A stretch of 64,000 nucleotides of DNA from Ramazzottius varieornatus. Taxonomy: Eukaryota > Tardigrada > Eutardigrada > Parachela > Ramazzottiidae. The stretch covers positions 124,001-188,000 of the forward strand of contig BDGG01000014.1 in NCBI GenBank assembly GCA_001949185.1, written 5' to 3'. Made by a program: the position numbers and the translations under genes. Below the pieces are notes generated by a model. That model was given only the letters and a program-made list of their open reading frames with translations. It was not told the origin of the DNA and made no database searches. Below are positions 31,713-42,288 of this stretch, piece after piece (within the stretch, counting starts at the first letter, position 1; each line of letters opens with the position of its first letter).

Positions 31713-31879
31713 ATACACGGTCGCTCACAATATTGATCGAAGTGTGCTACAGCTCGTTCAGTGTCTGGGTCGTTGGAGGATTTTCTCTTGTCTTCCTTTT
31801 CTAAATTATCCAGGGGGGAAGAATCTACCCATAGCTTGTAGTAAGAATATCCGAATCACCCATCAACGATAGCAACTCC

Positions 31880-32625
31880 CCACTACCGAATGAGCGCATT
31901 GCCGACAAAGTCTACCGCACCAAGAACAACATGGGAGTCATGCTTGAGGATGTGGGCAAATTTGACGGAGAGTTCCTCGACGCTGTAAAACAGTCGCCAA
32001 AGAATCCGCTGAAAATTTTGGACCTTTGCGTTGCGTACGGTTTTACAACCAAAGAACTGTTGAAGACTGGAGCGGATGTCACAGCTGATGACCTGTCGGA
32101 AGAGCATCTGAAACATCTGTGGGAAACCGTATCGGAGGAAGAACGCACTCGGTTGCAGCTGCTGCCGGGGAACGCCGTAGAACTGGAGTTTCCAGCCAAG
32201 AGCGTTGACGGAATAATGGCTTGTCGGTGGTTCAATTTTCTGACGGGTGACAAAGTTCGCAAGGTCCTGGAGAAGTCCTACAACTGGCTTGTGCCAAGTG
32301 GAACACTTTGTGTTACAGCCGAGTCCATTCATTCGGCGTGCTTTGTGAACGCGTATGCCAAGTATGTTAGAGCGAAAGAATCTAGCGCGGAGGACGAGTG
32401 ACCGGGTTTGCTGTACAGAGCGGATATGCCCAAGTTCAAAACAAACGTTGAATTGGCTGAATCGGTCTTATTATTTGATGTGGACATTCTCAAAAGGGGA
32501 ACTGGAGCGCGCTGGATTTACGGTGGGGACAATTGGTTACGAAAGTCGCTACTTGTGCACCAAAGAGACACAGAATGATGGGCGCGGAAGGGTTGGTGCC
32601 ATTGCCGGAAAGCCATTGTGATGGT
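31880..32625 (+). pseudogene. Class I SAM-dependent methyltransferase, copy 2, nonsense plus frameshift
   Basis: Reads ERIADKVYRTKNNMG, GKFDGEFLDAV, LDLCVAYGFTTKELL (SAM motif with GxG altered to CVAYG), DDLSEEHLKHLWE, DGIMACRWFNFLTGD, LVPSGTLCVTAES. At 32399-32401 a TGA stands exactly where copy 1 has TGG (EEWPGVF versus DE-stop-PGLL). The same frame then continues (MPKFKTNVELAESVL) to an extra G in AAAAGGGGAA near 32495, after which homology to copy 1 resumes in the next frame (GELERAGFTVGTIGYESR). Two independent lesions make this a pseudogene. Copies 1 and 2 flank chemoreceptor 2 in the same orientation about 5.5 kb apart. Confidence 0.78.
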
Positions 32626-32772
32626 TAATCGGACGCATTGTGTTTACTCACTTGAAACATCCGTCTGGTCGTGCTTTTGGGGTTAGTAGCATGCTTTCAA
32701 ATACTTGACGGAAAGTAACAACTACAGTGGATTGACGCCAACTTTAGCATTTTCTGTCTGAATTTCACCAGT

Positions 32773-32945
32773 ACATGAGTCGTCAAACCGACATCTTCAG
32801 CATATTAATTCGGTGCATGCATTTAGAACACCGTATACCACAAAAGTTAGACATAGTACTAACTGGTCTCCCTTTGACAGATATTACCGTTTTCCCTGAC
32901 TACATACTTCATACAAATTACATGAGTGGTCAAACGGACTTTTTC
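32773..32945 (+). repeat. Short direct repeat pair
   Basis: TACATGAGTCGTCAAACCGA near 32773 and TACATGAGTGGTCAAACGGA near 32920 are 20-base near-copies about 150 bp apart. Nature unknown. Confidence 0.5.
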
Positions 32946-33179
32946 AACCAGCAGCTCGCACAGTAACCCTTATGTGATTGCTGAAAATTGTTCCCATCAT
33001 CCACGAACGCATGTTGGACACGCGTCCGTAAACAGGAGGTTCTTCGGATCCGCGATGACAGCCCACTCTGAGACAGCCTCTTTATACAGGGTGATCCCTT
33101 TAGGTTGAAACGATCTTGAACGGCAATAGAATAATACACAGCGGTGATTTTGTTCTGTAGACTGGAACACTGGTTCCAC

Positions 33180-33325
33180 AGCAGACGACGCATCTTCAGG
33201 AGTTTCTGTCGCGCCAGGAAGTGGTCATTGGTATTTCTTCCCGATACTTTGTACAGAGCTAAGAGGCTTAGCTATCACGTAAAGACATTGATATCGTAAT
33301 CGGCAAATAACATGGCTGAATGACA
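33180..33325 (+). repeat. Fragment related to the arm of the 49972-50746 element
   Basis: Shares GATACTTTGTA, AGCTATCACGT and TATCGTAATCGG in order with 50605-50735. Only one arm recognised. Confidence 0.55.
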
Positions 33326-34873
33326 TGTGAGCGTGATACAGAACGTCGATTTGGTGGTCCACTTTGGTCTTGGTAACTTTCGTTATCAAGCGCTTTGCGC
33401 TTTAGTTGTCCGTAACCTTCATAATTCTGCCCACAACCGAGTGAGGCAGAATTACGTCCTGCACCTCGTAATTTCAAAGGATTGACTTCACTAGAGCAGC
33501 AGGTACTGTATGAAAGCCTTCAAGTATTACGTAACATGTCGATATTAGAAGCTGCTATCTCCACCCCTTTCGCGAGCACTGTGTGAGATTCTCAGTGCTA
33601 CTACTTAAAGCCCCATTTATTGCGTAAGATTTTCAAGACCCCGTCAGAAGTGAAAACGCATTTTGGCTGACGAAACGGGGGAATACGGCAAACTGAGGTC
33701 CGTTCAAACGCTTTTCATGTTTCCTGTTCTCATCGCGTTGGCGAGGTTTTACCCTTAAAAAATCGAGATGCGTTTGTTATTTACAGGTAGATGAAACAAC
33801 AGCTGAGTTTTCGACATCAGTAACGATGTCAGAAAGTATGTTTGAAATTTTCTGTAAAAAACCGCAAAGTTACACGTACAGTTGCAGACATAATATATCC
33901 GGCGTGGTACAGCAGGAAGTATTTCACCTGGAACTCACCGAAGTGTTAGCTTCTAATTTCAGAAACAACAGCAGCAACATCCCCGCGCGCTTCTCTACCA
34001 GCTGGATTCCTCAGTCTACGAGGGGGAAGGTTTTTAACGGGTGAATGTGAACTCCTGACAAGACACTTTCTGCTCCGTATACCTGGTTCAACGTTGCGCT
34101 TGGTTAACACCCTGATTACCACCTTACTCATTGTGAGTACAATACGGCACTTTTTCGCTCCCCATGATTTCCATTTTGCCCGGTTTGAACCAAACGTTTT
34201 TTTCATTGCCTGGTCTGCGGTTTTATCACCGAAACGCAGCTGATGACCACTGATCAGTACAACTTCCGAAGGCTGGAAAAACTTACGATTTCGGGCAGTT
34301 TCGGGAGTATTTTAGGTTTCCTGTCTTTGCTCGAAAAGACAGGAAAAACAGCTACCATCGGTTTAGAAAAAAAATGAAACACTGAGGAGAGCTTCCTCTA
34401 CCGATACCAGGCTTGGGACAAACTTGGTGTCATCGGTGCGTTCAGAAAAGAATCAAAACGGCCAGGGCTACTTTTCCCACGTTGGCCTTTACGGCATGCC
34501 AATCTCCACAATTCGAAATTCTGAAAGTTGTCGATTGGTTAATTTGGGCTACGGCTTCCAGTTTCCTCCAGTTAAAGTTCTGTGCTCACTGTGAGTACGC
34601 TGGTAATCTGACAAAAAGCTTGGTATTCGGGGTGTTAAAACAATTTGCCCGTTGTACCGCCGAATGTTTGACTTCTCGAGCATTGTGGACTTCAGCGTTG
34701 GTTTCGTCAATAAAACAGGGCGTCATCTTGGTGCTCGCGAAATGGTTGAGCCTGGCAACCCGTCGATCAGGTAGAGTCTCAACCTGTCCAACGTAAACAC
34801 GAACCTGAACTTGCCTACGATAAACGTACAGATGCTTCTCGTTAAACTGCGGTAGTACAACCTGTAGGCTGTA
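33326..34873. other. Intergenic, no recognised feature
   Basis: About 1.5 kb upstream of the 34874 frame. Open frames (33826-34044, 34413-34796) show no recognisable motif. It probably contains the promoter of the downstream gene but no element could be assigned. Confidence 0.4.
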
Positions 34874-35377
34874 ATGTCTGCGGTGGAGCCTGCAACTTCC
34901 CTGATGGGAACGCCTGCTGTTCCACCTTCACCATCTCTACACAAGGAGCCTATTCCGAAAGTCCAACCGGAACGCTATGCCGATCCACTAGCCAGTGTTT
35001 CAGCCATCCCTAGAGCCTCCGAAGTGGAAGATGACTTAGCTGTGGATGCATTCTTCTCCGCTACGAAAGACTCTGTCTCTGATCCACACATCAAAGTCTT
35101 ACGTAAACCCTCCATTGATTATGACAATGATCCCGTGGCTGGACTGCGTCTTGCAACCAATCTTCGAATCCACCGAAGTAGCAGGTTCTTGGACACGTTA
35201 CAAACGAACAAGAAAGAGTTTGACGATCAGATGAGAGCATATCAGATGTATACCGCGGTCCGAACGATACCAGATGTGAGGACGCCTGAGCTAAGCGGCT
35301 CGACGCCAAGCAGGCCTGTGAAGAGATCTGTGGTTGGGATGGATGAAGTCGACAAGGTATTCCCACCGAGTAAGTAA
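34874..35377 (+). CDS. Proline/acid-rich hypothetical exon, probably the 5' part of the coiled-coil gene
   Basis: Starts MSAVEPATSLMGTPAVPP; continues SVSAIPRASEVEDDLAVDAF, KVLRKPSIDYDNDPVAGLRL, RFLDTLQTNKKEFDDQMRAY. No known domain. Two splice choices exist: donor AAG|GTATTC at 35356 (phase 0), phase-compatible with the exon at 37004 of the CCDC83-like gene, which lacks its own start; or donor A|GTAAGT at 35370, joining at about 35443 to a short terminal exon (RLQILKNLPDDVMMM) ending before 35525. I favour the first, making one gene of about 645 residues with a 1.65 kb intron that holds the tRNA, but cannot exclude two transcripts. Confidence 0.6.
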   Translation: MSAVEPATSLMGTPAVPPSPSLHKEPIPKVQPERYADPLASVSAIPRASEVEDDLAVDAFFSATKDSVSDPHIKVLRKPSIDYDNDPVAGLRLATNLRIHRSSRFLDTLQTNKKEFDDQMRAYQMYTAVRTIPDVRTPELSGSTPSRPVKRSVVGMDEVDKVFPPSK

Positions 35378-35628
35378 AATCTATCCGTTGATACCCCGTT
35401 AACCAGTTTCTCATACTGACCAAAAATTTCAATTACCTAAAAGCGAGGTTGCAAATCCTGAAAAACTTACCCGATGATGTAATGATGATGTTTGCTTGTG
35501 TCCGATTCGGCCTATTCCTCTGATCAGTCTGGGCTACTGTACGTCCGTCTAGGGCGAGTTCTAGTCTAGGCAATGTTCATAGCTTAAAGATTGCTGCAGT
35601 ACTCGCATCCATGTTCGTACTGTAATCG

Positions 35629-35745
35629 TGAACTTCGCGAAGCACGCCATCATACGCGCGAAACATCCCCTAGGAGGTTTGTAAGAAAAAATTTTCGGAC
35701 CGGGGTTCAACTGTACGCGTATGATGACGTACTTCGCGAAGTTCA
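35629..35745. mobile_element. Foldback MITE, 117 bp
   Basis: 30-bp arms with two mismatches: left TGAACTTCGCGAAGCACGCC at 35629, right complement of TGAACTTCGCGAAGTACGTC ending 35745. A shorter outer pairing (ATTGCTGCAGT / GCATTGCAGTA) lies just outside. Confidence 0.82.
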
Positions 35746-36840
35746 TGAAGCATTGCAGTAGGTGTTCCCACGTGTTTACCCACTTTTTGTTTACCAGCCC
35801 GTTCGGGGCAACTTGCTACCACCTATAAAATTTAAGCCTTGGGTTTCTGTCAAACCTTGAAAGTAACTTCCCTAGATTTATCAGTCTTCCTGCTACCACG
35901 AAGAAAATTGTCGGCCAGAAATCCAGCCACATGAATTCGAAATCGACAAGAACCTAATAGGCGAACAAAAAGAAACAATAACTTTCGCGTTTTTCAGGAC
36001 AGTCTTTCAAGATTCGTTTTCCGGTTTCACATGAGGTTCTGCGGTATCTTTGCTGAAGGTAGCCAGAAAAGACGTCGACTACAGGGAAAGACGTCGACAG
36101 TATGGATCTGTCGCCCAGGACAAAAGGACCGCAGAAGTAGGTTCCCCGACAGAATGGCCGAATTTGACAGTCTCAATTCATTTGCTAAGTTAGCTTGGCG
36201 CTTGTGCGATGCTTTCTGATTTTTCACAGCAGCCCGGATGGTCTCATGTATGGTGAGATCAAAATGGGGTTGACACTCGAACATGGAAATTGAGAGACGA
36301 TGTTTCAATCAGGAGCAGAGGTTTTCCCCACCGGAAGTCATACTGATCAACTTTCCCGAACTGTCTCTCCACCTTTGTGAGTGTACTATATTGCAATCGA
36401 AAAACCTTGAAAAGCTGTATATGAAGTAGAGGGAACGGGTGAAAAAGGCTCAAAGCGAATTTCTGCAGCCCGAACGGGCTGCATGCACACTGCCTTGCTT
36501 GCGCGCAATTCCGTCAGTCTTACTGAATCCTACCTGATCCTGTTTAGGTGAAATCCTACTCGCATGTTTAACTCTATCAATAAATCTACTATAGCTATTA
36601 CGTGTAATCGGATGATCCTGTACCTTTCTGCTTACAAGGATTCGGTTATTCTGTTATTCTTCCTCACAGAAATTACAGGCAATTGAAGTCAGCTGTTTCC
36701 CCCAGTGAACTGCAGCACTTATCTACGGGCTGGGGTATTTACAGAGTGTTGCACTTACCCATGCGGGACTTATGCTAAATGCAGCCCAGTTAGTTTGCTG
36801 CACATCTCGAGACACTTTCCGTAGTACATGGATTATGTTA

Positions 36841-36912
36841 TCCCAAATGGTCTAGTGGTTAGGATTCCGCCCTCTCACGGCGGTGGCCGGGGTTCGATTC
36901 CCCGTTTGGGAA
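36841..36912 (+). tRNA. tRNA-Glu (anticodon CUC)
   Basis: 72-nt cloverleaf: acceptor TCCCAAA pairs with TTTGGGA, discriminator A; A box TAGTGGTTAGG; anticodon stem CCGCC/GGCGG around loop CTCTCAC with CTC at 36874-36876; B box GGTTCGATTCC. Matches the conserved eukaryotic tRNA-Glu sequence closely. No intron, no encoded CCA. It lies between the two exons assigned to the coiled-coil gene, same strand. Confidence 0.97.
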
Positions 36913-36915
36913 ACC

Positions 36916-36920
36916 TTTTT
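36916..36920 (+). terminator. RNA polymerase III terminator of tRNA-Glu
   Basis: A run of five T (AAACCTTTTTATG) begins four bases after the mature tRNA end, the usual Pol III stop signal. Confidence 0.85.
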
Positions 36921-37003
36921 ATGCTGCAGTCTTTTAAGTGCATGCGCTGTACACGCACTGTCCATACTTTTCCAAGAATGGGATTACATGTATTTTTTTA
37001 CAG

Positions 37004-38455
37004 AGTCCAAAGCATGCACTCCACATTGACGATGACCAAAAGGAAGAGCCCTGGACGTTTGGGTCGGCTCAGCACCACATTGTGGAAGTTATCCAGGCCA
37101 GCACCGTTCGTAAAGCCAAGAAGAAGAAGAAAGAGAAAAAGAAGAAGCGAAATGCCACGCCCGAACCAACGAAGGATATCTTATCGAAAGAAGAAGCATA
37201 CCTGAACTACCAGATCGTGGTCGCTGAAGAAAAGCTACGCCAGGAACAGCTGGCTTTCCAATCTGCCTTACATGAATGCAGAAAGGACGAAGAACGCCTC
37301 GTCGAAGTCCGCAAGAGATACGATCAGGAAATCCAGGCATGTAAAAATGACTTCGCCGACCAAGAATCAGCTTTGCTAGCATTTGAAGATGAATGGAACA
37401 GGAAAGTCCACCACGACGAAGAACGACTCCGGCAAACAGCCTTTGATATCAAATACGATGCCAAAGCTCTCGAGGAACAAATTGAAGACGAAGAGAGACA
37501 GATTGCGGAGCAACAGAAAAATATTGCAGTGTGGGAGAAATTTAAAATCGGATTGATGGTCCGCAATCAAGCAAAAATCGATCAGTTACTTCGTGATATC
37601 GAAACTCAAAGAATCAATCGAGAAGCGCACATTCGACTGACGGAAGAAGCGGTAAACTTAGCCGAAGAAGCGGCGAAAAAAGCTGAAGAAAAAGCGATGG
37701 ATGCTCTGTGTAACCGCCACATCAAGGAAGTCAAGCGATCGTTACCACCTGAAGAAATTCAGGAGATTGAGAACAACGACTTCATCATTACTGAACTGAA
37801 CGGATTAAGAAAGGTTCGCGACGACTTTGTGCAACAAACGGACCATCTTCAGCGCAAGGTTGTCCACCAGACTGCAGCGGCGCAGATCCTTCTGGAATCT
37901 ATCAACGTGGATAATGCTAGAATTGCTCGGAAACAACTTTTAGTTCAGCGGAAAGAGTTGAGAGAAAAGATCGACACGGTGGCTAATATCAGTGATCGCA
38001 TGTCGTCGAACGAAGTTTACGCCAATTTTCAGAAGCTGGATGAAGTTCAAGCGTTTACGGGTGGCTTGACTGTCATTGGGGTAAACGTGGCCGAGGTTGA
38101 TCGTAATTCGCGAGCATCGACGTTACAACATAGAACACCGAGACGCTTCGCCCACGGTGAACTCCACGACAATGTAGCGGTGGCCGAATATGAAGAGCCA
38201 AGTGTTACAGTGACGGTGTCAGAGAACTTGTGGGATACGGGCTTGAGACCTGGGTTTTTGATCAAAGAGAACCCCTCAGAGGCTTCGAGTCGAAGTGGTA
38301 GTCCTTATAACAAGGGTACGGAGTTGTTTATGGAGCCGCCGATGAACATGGCGGAAGAGACTGGGCGAGAAAGACTGTTGCAGATACAAAGCCGGGAACT
38401 TCCGAATGATGCGAACTGGGAAAATGATGTGGCTTGTGCGAGCCATTTTTGCTAA
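37004..38455 (+). CDS. Coiled-coil protein, CCDC83-like
   Basis: The reading frame is open from a strong acceptor (TATTTTTTTACAG|AGT, exon start 37004) to TAA at 38455, about 483 residues. N-terminal acidic segment IDDDQKEEPWTFG, lysine tract KAKKKKKEKKKKR, then SKEEAYLNYQIVVAEEKL and long heptad-rich helices (residues ~65-330), including AVWEKFKIGLMVRNQAKIDQ and EIQEIENNDFIITELNGLRK. The order (EALLxYQ start, WExYK block, ExExND block) parallels vertebrate CCDC83; that comparison is from memory and moderate. The C-terminal ~110 residues are low-complexity. Cellular role of the family is poorly known; cytoskeletal or ciliary association is only a guess. The exon has no start in frame after the acceptor, so an upstream exon (34874) is needed. 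Confidence 0.75.
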   Translation, partial: SPKHALHIDDDQKEEPWTFGSAQHHIVEVIQASTVRKAKKKKKEKKKKRNATPEPTKDILSKEEAYLNYQIVVAEEKLRQEQLAFQSALHECRKDEERLVEVRKRYDQEIQACKNDFADQESALLAFEDEWNRKVHHDEERLRQTAFDIKYDAKALEEQIEDEERQIAEQQKNIAVWEKFKIGLMVRNQAKIDQLLRDIETQRINREAHIRLTEEAVNLAEEAAKKAEEKAMDALCNRHIKEVKRSLPPEEIQEIENNDFIITELNGLRKVRDDFVQQTDHLQRKVVHQTAAAQILLESINVDNARIARKQLLVQRKELREKIDTVANISDRMSSNEVYANFQKLDEVQAFTGGLTVIGVNVAEVDRNSRASTLQHRTPRRFAHGELHDNVAVAEYEEPSVTVTVSENLWDTGLRPGFLIKENPSEASSRSGSPYNKGTELFMEPPMNMAEETGRERLLQIQSRELPNDANWENDVACASHFC

Positions 38456-38589
38456 TCAAAAAGATGCAGTTTGCGTACTTATGATTTTGATTCATGAACA
38501 CGATTGAATGAATTTGAGTGGTGAGAATCATTGCCTTTGTTCTTAAAGTACGTTCGAATCTTATACGCGTTAAAAGGAATACACGCGCT

Positions 38590-38724
38590 AGGCCTAATTA
38601 TTAGCCGGGACGAGATTTTTGGCCACAGGCGGAAAGCGGCATCTCTCGGCTAAACCGACAATCAGTCGAAGCGTTGCCGCTTTCGGCCGCTTGCCTAAAA
38701 CTTCTCCCGGCCAATAACTAGGCC
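38590..38724. mobile_element. Foldback MITE, about 135 bp
   Basis: Left GGCCTAATTATTAGCCGGGA, right complement of GGCCTAGTTATTGGCCGGGA; pairing continues inward to GAAAGCGGCA with small gaps. Downstream of the coiled-coil gene. Confidence 0.8.
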
Positions 38725-39515
38725 AGATGTCTGTAGTGCTTGCTGCGAACAACTCTTACGAAGTAAAATGAATTTACGGTAAACAGTGTAACGGGGAAAC
38801 TATGTACAGTATGAAACCGGTGTTGTTTGCTGCAGGCTGCGCAGAAAACGATCGATTGAAATCGTTATCTACTGTAGTTTGCAGCTGATCAAAGCAATAC
38901 TCTGTTTGAGAAATTAGCACAGGTAATCTTCACTACTTGCTCGGAGTGACAAGCATGTTTAGTGGGTCATCGTGGATATAAGTAAAATTCCTGGCTCGAT
39001 GTGGAATGCTAGTTGCACGAGGAACACAGTCGAAATCGAGGTTTGTGGCTTTAATCGCGAAGAGCGTACCGCATGGATTTTACTATTACTAGCTAGTGGC
39101 GCCGACCACTGGGAAGGCCGAGCGAACGCGATAAGAACCAAGCGAGGAAACAAATGAGGGGGATGACGGGTCAGGTTTTCTGACCCCTGAACCCTCTTCC
39201 CCCTTCATCCTCTCCCTATCCGGGCTGTCACCTTCCCTCAATGGACCCTCATCGCCATTCGCTTTGCGAGACCGTAGCGCGGATGAAGAGCGGAGCGGTG
39301 CCCTCATGTCCGCCGGAGTCGACTGAGTGGTATTACGATTAGAGATTTGTTATCACCCGCATCAAGTTGCGCATCTGTTTTGGGTACAGAGATTGCGATT
39401 TCGGAAAGCTTCATCATTTGCGACATCGATTGAAATCGTGACAGACTTAAAAGGGCCGAGCGAAGCGAGGCCTGATGAGGTTGTAAAATCAGGAAATCAA
39501 CAAAATTTGGTTCAG
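38725..39515. other. Intergenic, no gene recognised
   Basis: Includes a pyrimidine-rich stretch (about 39178-39240). No exon or RNA gene recognised. Confidence 0.4.
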
Positions 39516-39650
39516 GAACTCCAAAACGAATTTCCGGATGGTTCCGACGACATCTCACCCGTGCATCATGATGCAACAGAAGAAGAAAGCATTATGATGA
39601 TCTCCAAACAGATCGAACGGGAGTCTGCGCATGTGGACATGTTATTCGGG
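39516..39650 (+). pseudogene. SDR (DHRS11-like) exon 2 relic
   Basis: Begins after an intact acceptor (TTTGGTTCAG|GAACTCC) and reads ELQNEFPDGSDDISPVHHDA ... EEESIMMISKQIE ... AHVDMLF. This parallels exon 2 of the 47152 gene (NGLPDGSNDITAIQADLTNE ... FAHVDVLVNNAG), but stops matching before the NNAG motif. No other SDR exon is found around it, so it is an isolated fragment. Confidence 0.7.
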
Positions 39651-40790
39651 GTACATCTTCGATTTGTTTCCTGGTTCGCGCTATCGATGTTTGCCAGTTG
39701 TTTGAATGACAAGATTTCAAGCTTGTCACGTGACCGTTTAGCGTGAAGGTGGCGTTGCCGATGATTTAGGTAGATTTGTCCTTTTTGATTCGATTAAGGC
39801 ATTGATCACGTGACGCTACCATGCTATTAACAACACGAATTCGTTACACAGTCCGGTTGCTCGAAATCTGGTACCTGATTTTCCGATTTCAAAACAAAAA
39901 AATCATGCAAGCTAATGCGCGCCATACCGACGCAGCCGGTCCACATGCGAGTTGAGTACTTAATCACACCAGTAAAACTACGGCGTGATGTATGTGTTAT
40001 GTAATTTCGGCCTTGGCTTGTCATGCTGTACAGGCTTGATTAAGAGGCTGTCTGGAGCGGTCTCCCAAACCATCGAAGGCAATTCCACAGACGTTTAGTC
40101 CGAACTAGTCTTGCGCATAACTGGTAAAGTGAAAGTACAGTCGCTTTCTTCTGGACAATTAGACGAGTCAGCAAGGCCCCTAGGCCCCCAAATGCGAAAC
40201 AAACTACGCGCTCCGTATCCCATCCCTCATCGAACTGCAGCGGCTTCGCCGCCTCCGTGCTCTGGAGCAGCCACTGTAGTCTCAGATACGTCCACCCAAG
40301 CGCAGAGTAGCTGGAGACACACGCAGTTTGCAATAGTACTCACATCAGGGGGCTGCGCACCCTGAACGTGGGTTGGTGTTTTTGTCATGGATCTGGATTT
40401 CCGGTCAGCAGATCTTTGGTCTGCTTTCTGGGGGGTGGTACAAGCATCAATATTGTTTACGACATTTTTCAAAGTAGGTTTGACCGATTTATTTTCGTAG
40501 GCGGAAGAAACGTTACAAAGTTTCCTTTCCCGTGCATTCTTAAGCCTTAAATTTCGGCTTTATTGATTGTTATTCAGAATATGATCGGCAGACTAGCCCG
40601 AAGCACAAGCAAAGTCGCAATGGAACTCGCAATCTGTGTTGTCTGTTCTTACCTAGGACACCCGTCGAACTGCTTCCGTCGAGCCACGCATTTCAATTCA
40701 TACATTAGCTGCTTGAGGGTTTCGCTCGTTTGCTAATTGCTCATTTCTTCACTCCCATAAAAGATTTGCAATCTTTTCTCGACTTTTACG
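39651..40790. other. Intergenic upstream of SDR gene 1
   Basis: No coding exon recognised. Should contain the SDR gene 1 promoter; no specific element assigned. Confidence 0.4.
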
Positions 40791-42137
40791 ATGGAACGTT
40801 GGCGAGGAAGAACAGCTCTAGTAACGGGAGCTTCAACAGGAATCGGATTCGCCATCGCGGAAGCGTTAGCTCGTGGCGGGATGCGCGTCATTGCCTGTGC
40901 CCGCAACATTGGCGGAATAGAGGTTAGTATACTCACAAAGACCTTTTTTCTGTTAGTATTTCATCAAACCTTTGATACCAAAAGAATTAAAAAAAAATCA
41001 CTTTTAAGCCTTCTAAATTTGTGCAGGAACTGAAAAGTGCGCTGAACGGCTGCAGTAACAACGTCACTGCATTTCCGTGTGACCTTACTCAGGAAGACAG
41101 CATACTGAACATGTTCAAGGAAATCAAGGAGCGCTTTGGGTACGTCGATATTCTGGTCAACAATGCAGGAACTCTGAACTTCGCATCGATAAGTGAGGGA
41201 GAAACCGCCAGCTGGAGACAAATGTTCGAGGTACGCTCGTAGAAAGGATAGTACCCATCCCTACAACCCTAACCAAGGATAAAGTGGGCGCACGACAATA
41301 AAAAAAGGGCGACTTGGTAGACCACAAAGGCCAAAAACGATACTTCAGAATGGGTGCTTGCGGTAGAATTCGTCAAAGAAAAACATGGGGGGTTTCCGGC
41401 GTGGAAGCTGCAAGGGCGAATTGAAGGAGGCGTGGTGCAAGTCACCATTTTCTGTTTGCCATCAGATAGAATTAAGCTCCGCTCTTTGCACTTAAGTACT
41501 CAACGGCCTGCCAAGTCTCCATTTTCTTCTGGCATCCACTCAACTGCAGGTACGAAAGGACCCATACAAAAAAGGTTTTGGTTTTTTTCCAGTTGAACGT
41601 TCTTGGACTGACAATCTGCTCGCGCGAAGCTCTGCAACTAATGTACGCTAATGGCGTCGACGATGGCCACATAATCAACATCAACAGGTACAACGCTTCA
41701 GTGGTTTCTTTCTGCTCGTGAATATCTAGATATCAAAGAAACGATTTCAGTGTTGCCGGACATTACATATCGGGATACCCCGCAACAAATTTCTACACAG
41801 CCACTAAGCACATGGTTACCGCTCTGACGAAAACCCTCAACACGGAACTGCGACAGAGAAAGACCAAAATACGGGTCACTGTAAGTCACAGAATGTTTTC
41901 TTTTCACTGTGCGATACTTTCAGAACTTTGATTATACTTTAGAGTATCAGTCCAGGTCTAACGGACACCCCTCTAAAACATCGGATGGGCGCGGCCAACC
42001 CCGCATTCAAAGTCGACAAAGCGAACGTTCTTCAGGCTAAAGATGTCGCCGATGCTGTGATGTACGTTATCGCATGCCCACCACATGTCAATGTTCGCGA
42101 GCTGACTATTGCCCACATCGGCTTTTCCGGCTGCTAA
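40791..42137 (+). CDS. Short-chain dehydrogenase/reductase, DHRS11-like (gene 1, intact)
   Basis: NAD(P)(H)-dependent oxidoreductase of the classical SDR family. Five exons: 40791-40922, 41027-41230, 41593-41687, 41751-41880, 41943-42137; phases 0, 0, 2, 0; 251 residues, normal length. Starts MERWRGRTALVTGASTGIGF, with the cofactor motif TGxxxGIG; CDL (adenine pocket), NNAG, catalytic serine in DDGHIININS formed across the exon 3/4 junction, active-site YTATK (YxxxK), and ISPGLTDTP. The MERWRxRxALVTGAS start and VDDGHIININS block are hallmarks of DHRS11 (17-beta/3-beta-hydroxysteroid reductase in mammals); the substrate here is unknown. Ends IGFSGC. Nearest relative in the window is gene 2 at 47152-48598. 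Confidence 0.95.
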
Positions 42138-42288
42138 GTCTGCAAGCTTTCAAAGGTGCGCGGAACTTCCGGTACGACCTTCCGTTCACAGGCCAAGGTC
42201 GGCCGAACCTATCCCCCAGGGCGTATGTTATTGCTTTCTCGTGCACCGCTTTATAAGCACGTTGTTCATTTCTTGCGACGTGACAATA

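Noticed and set aside
36828-37205. Open frame across the tRNA-Glu and into the coiled-coil exon
   Set aside because: It is a shadow of the tRNA and of the coiled-coil frame; the basic tract is the lysine region read out of frame.
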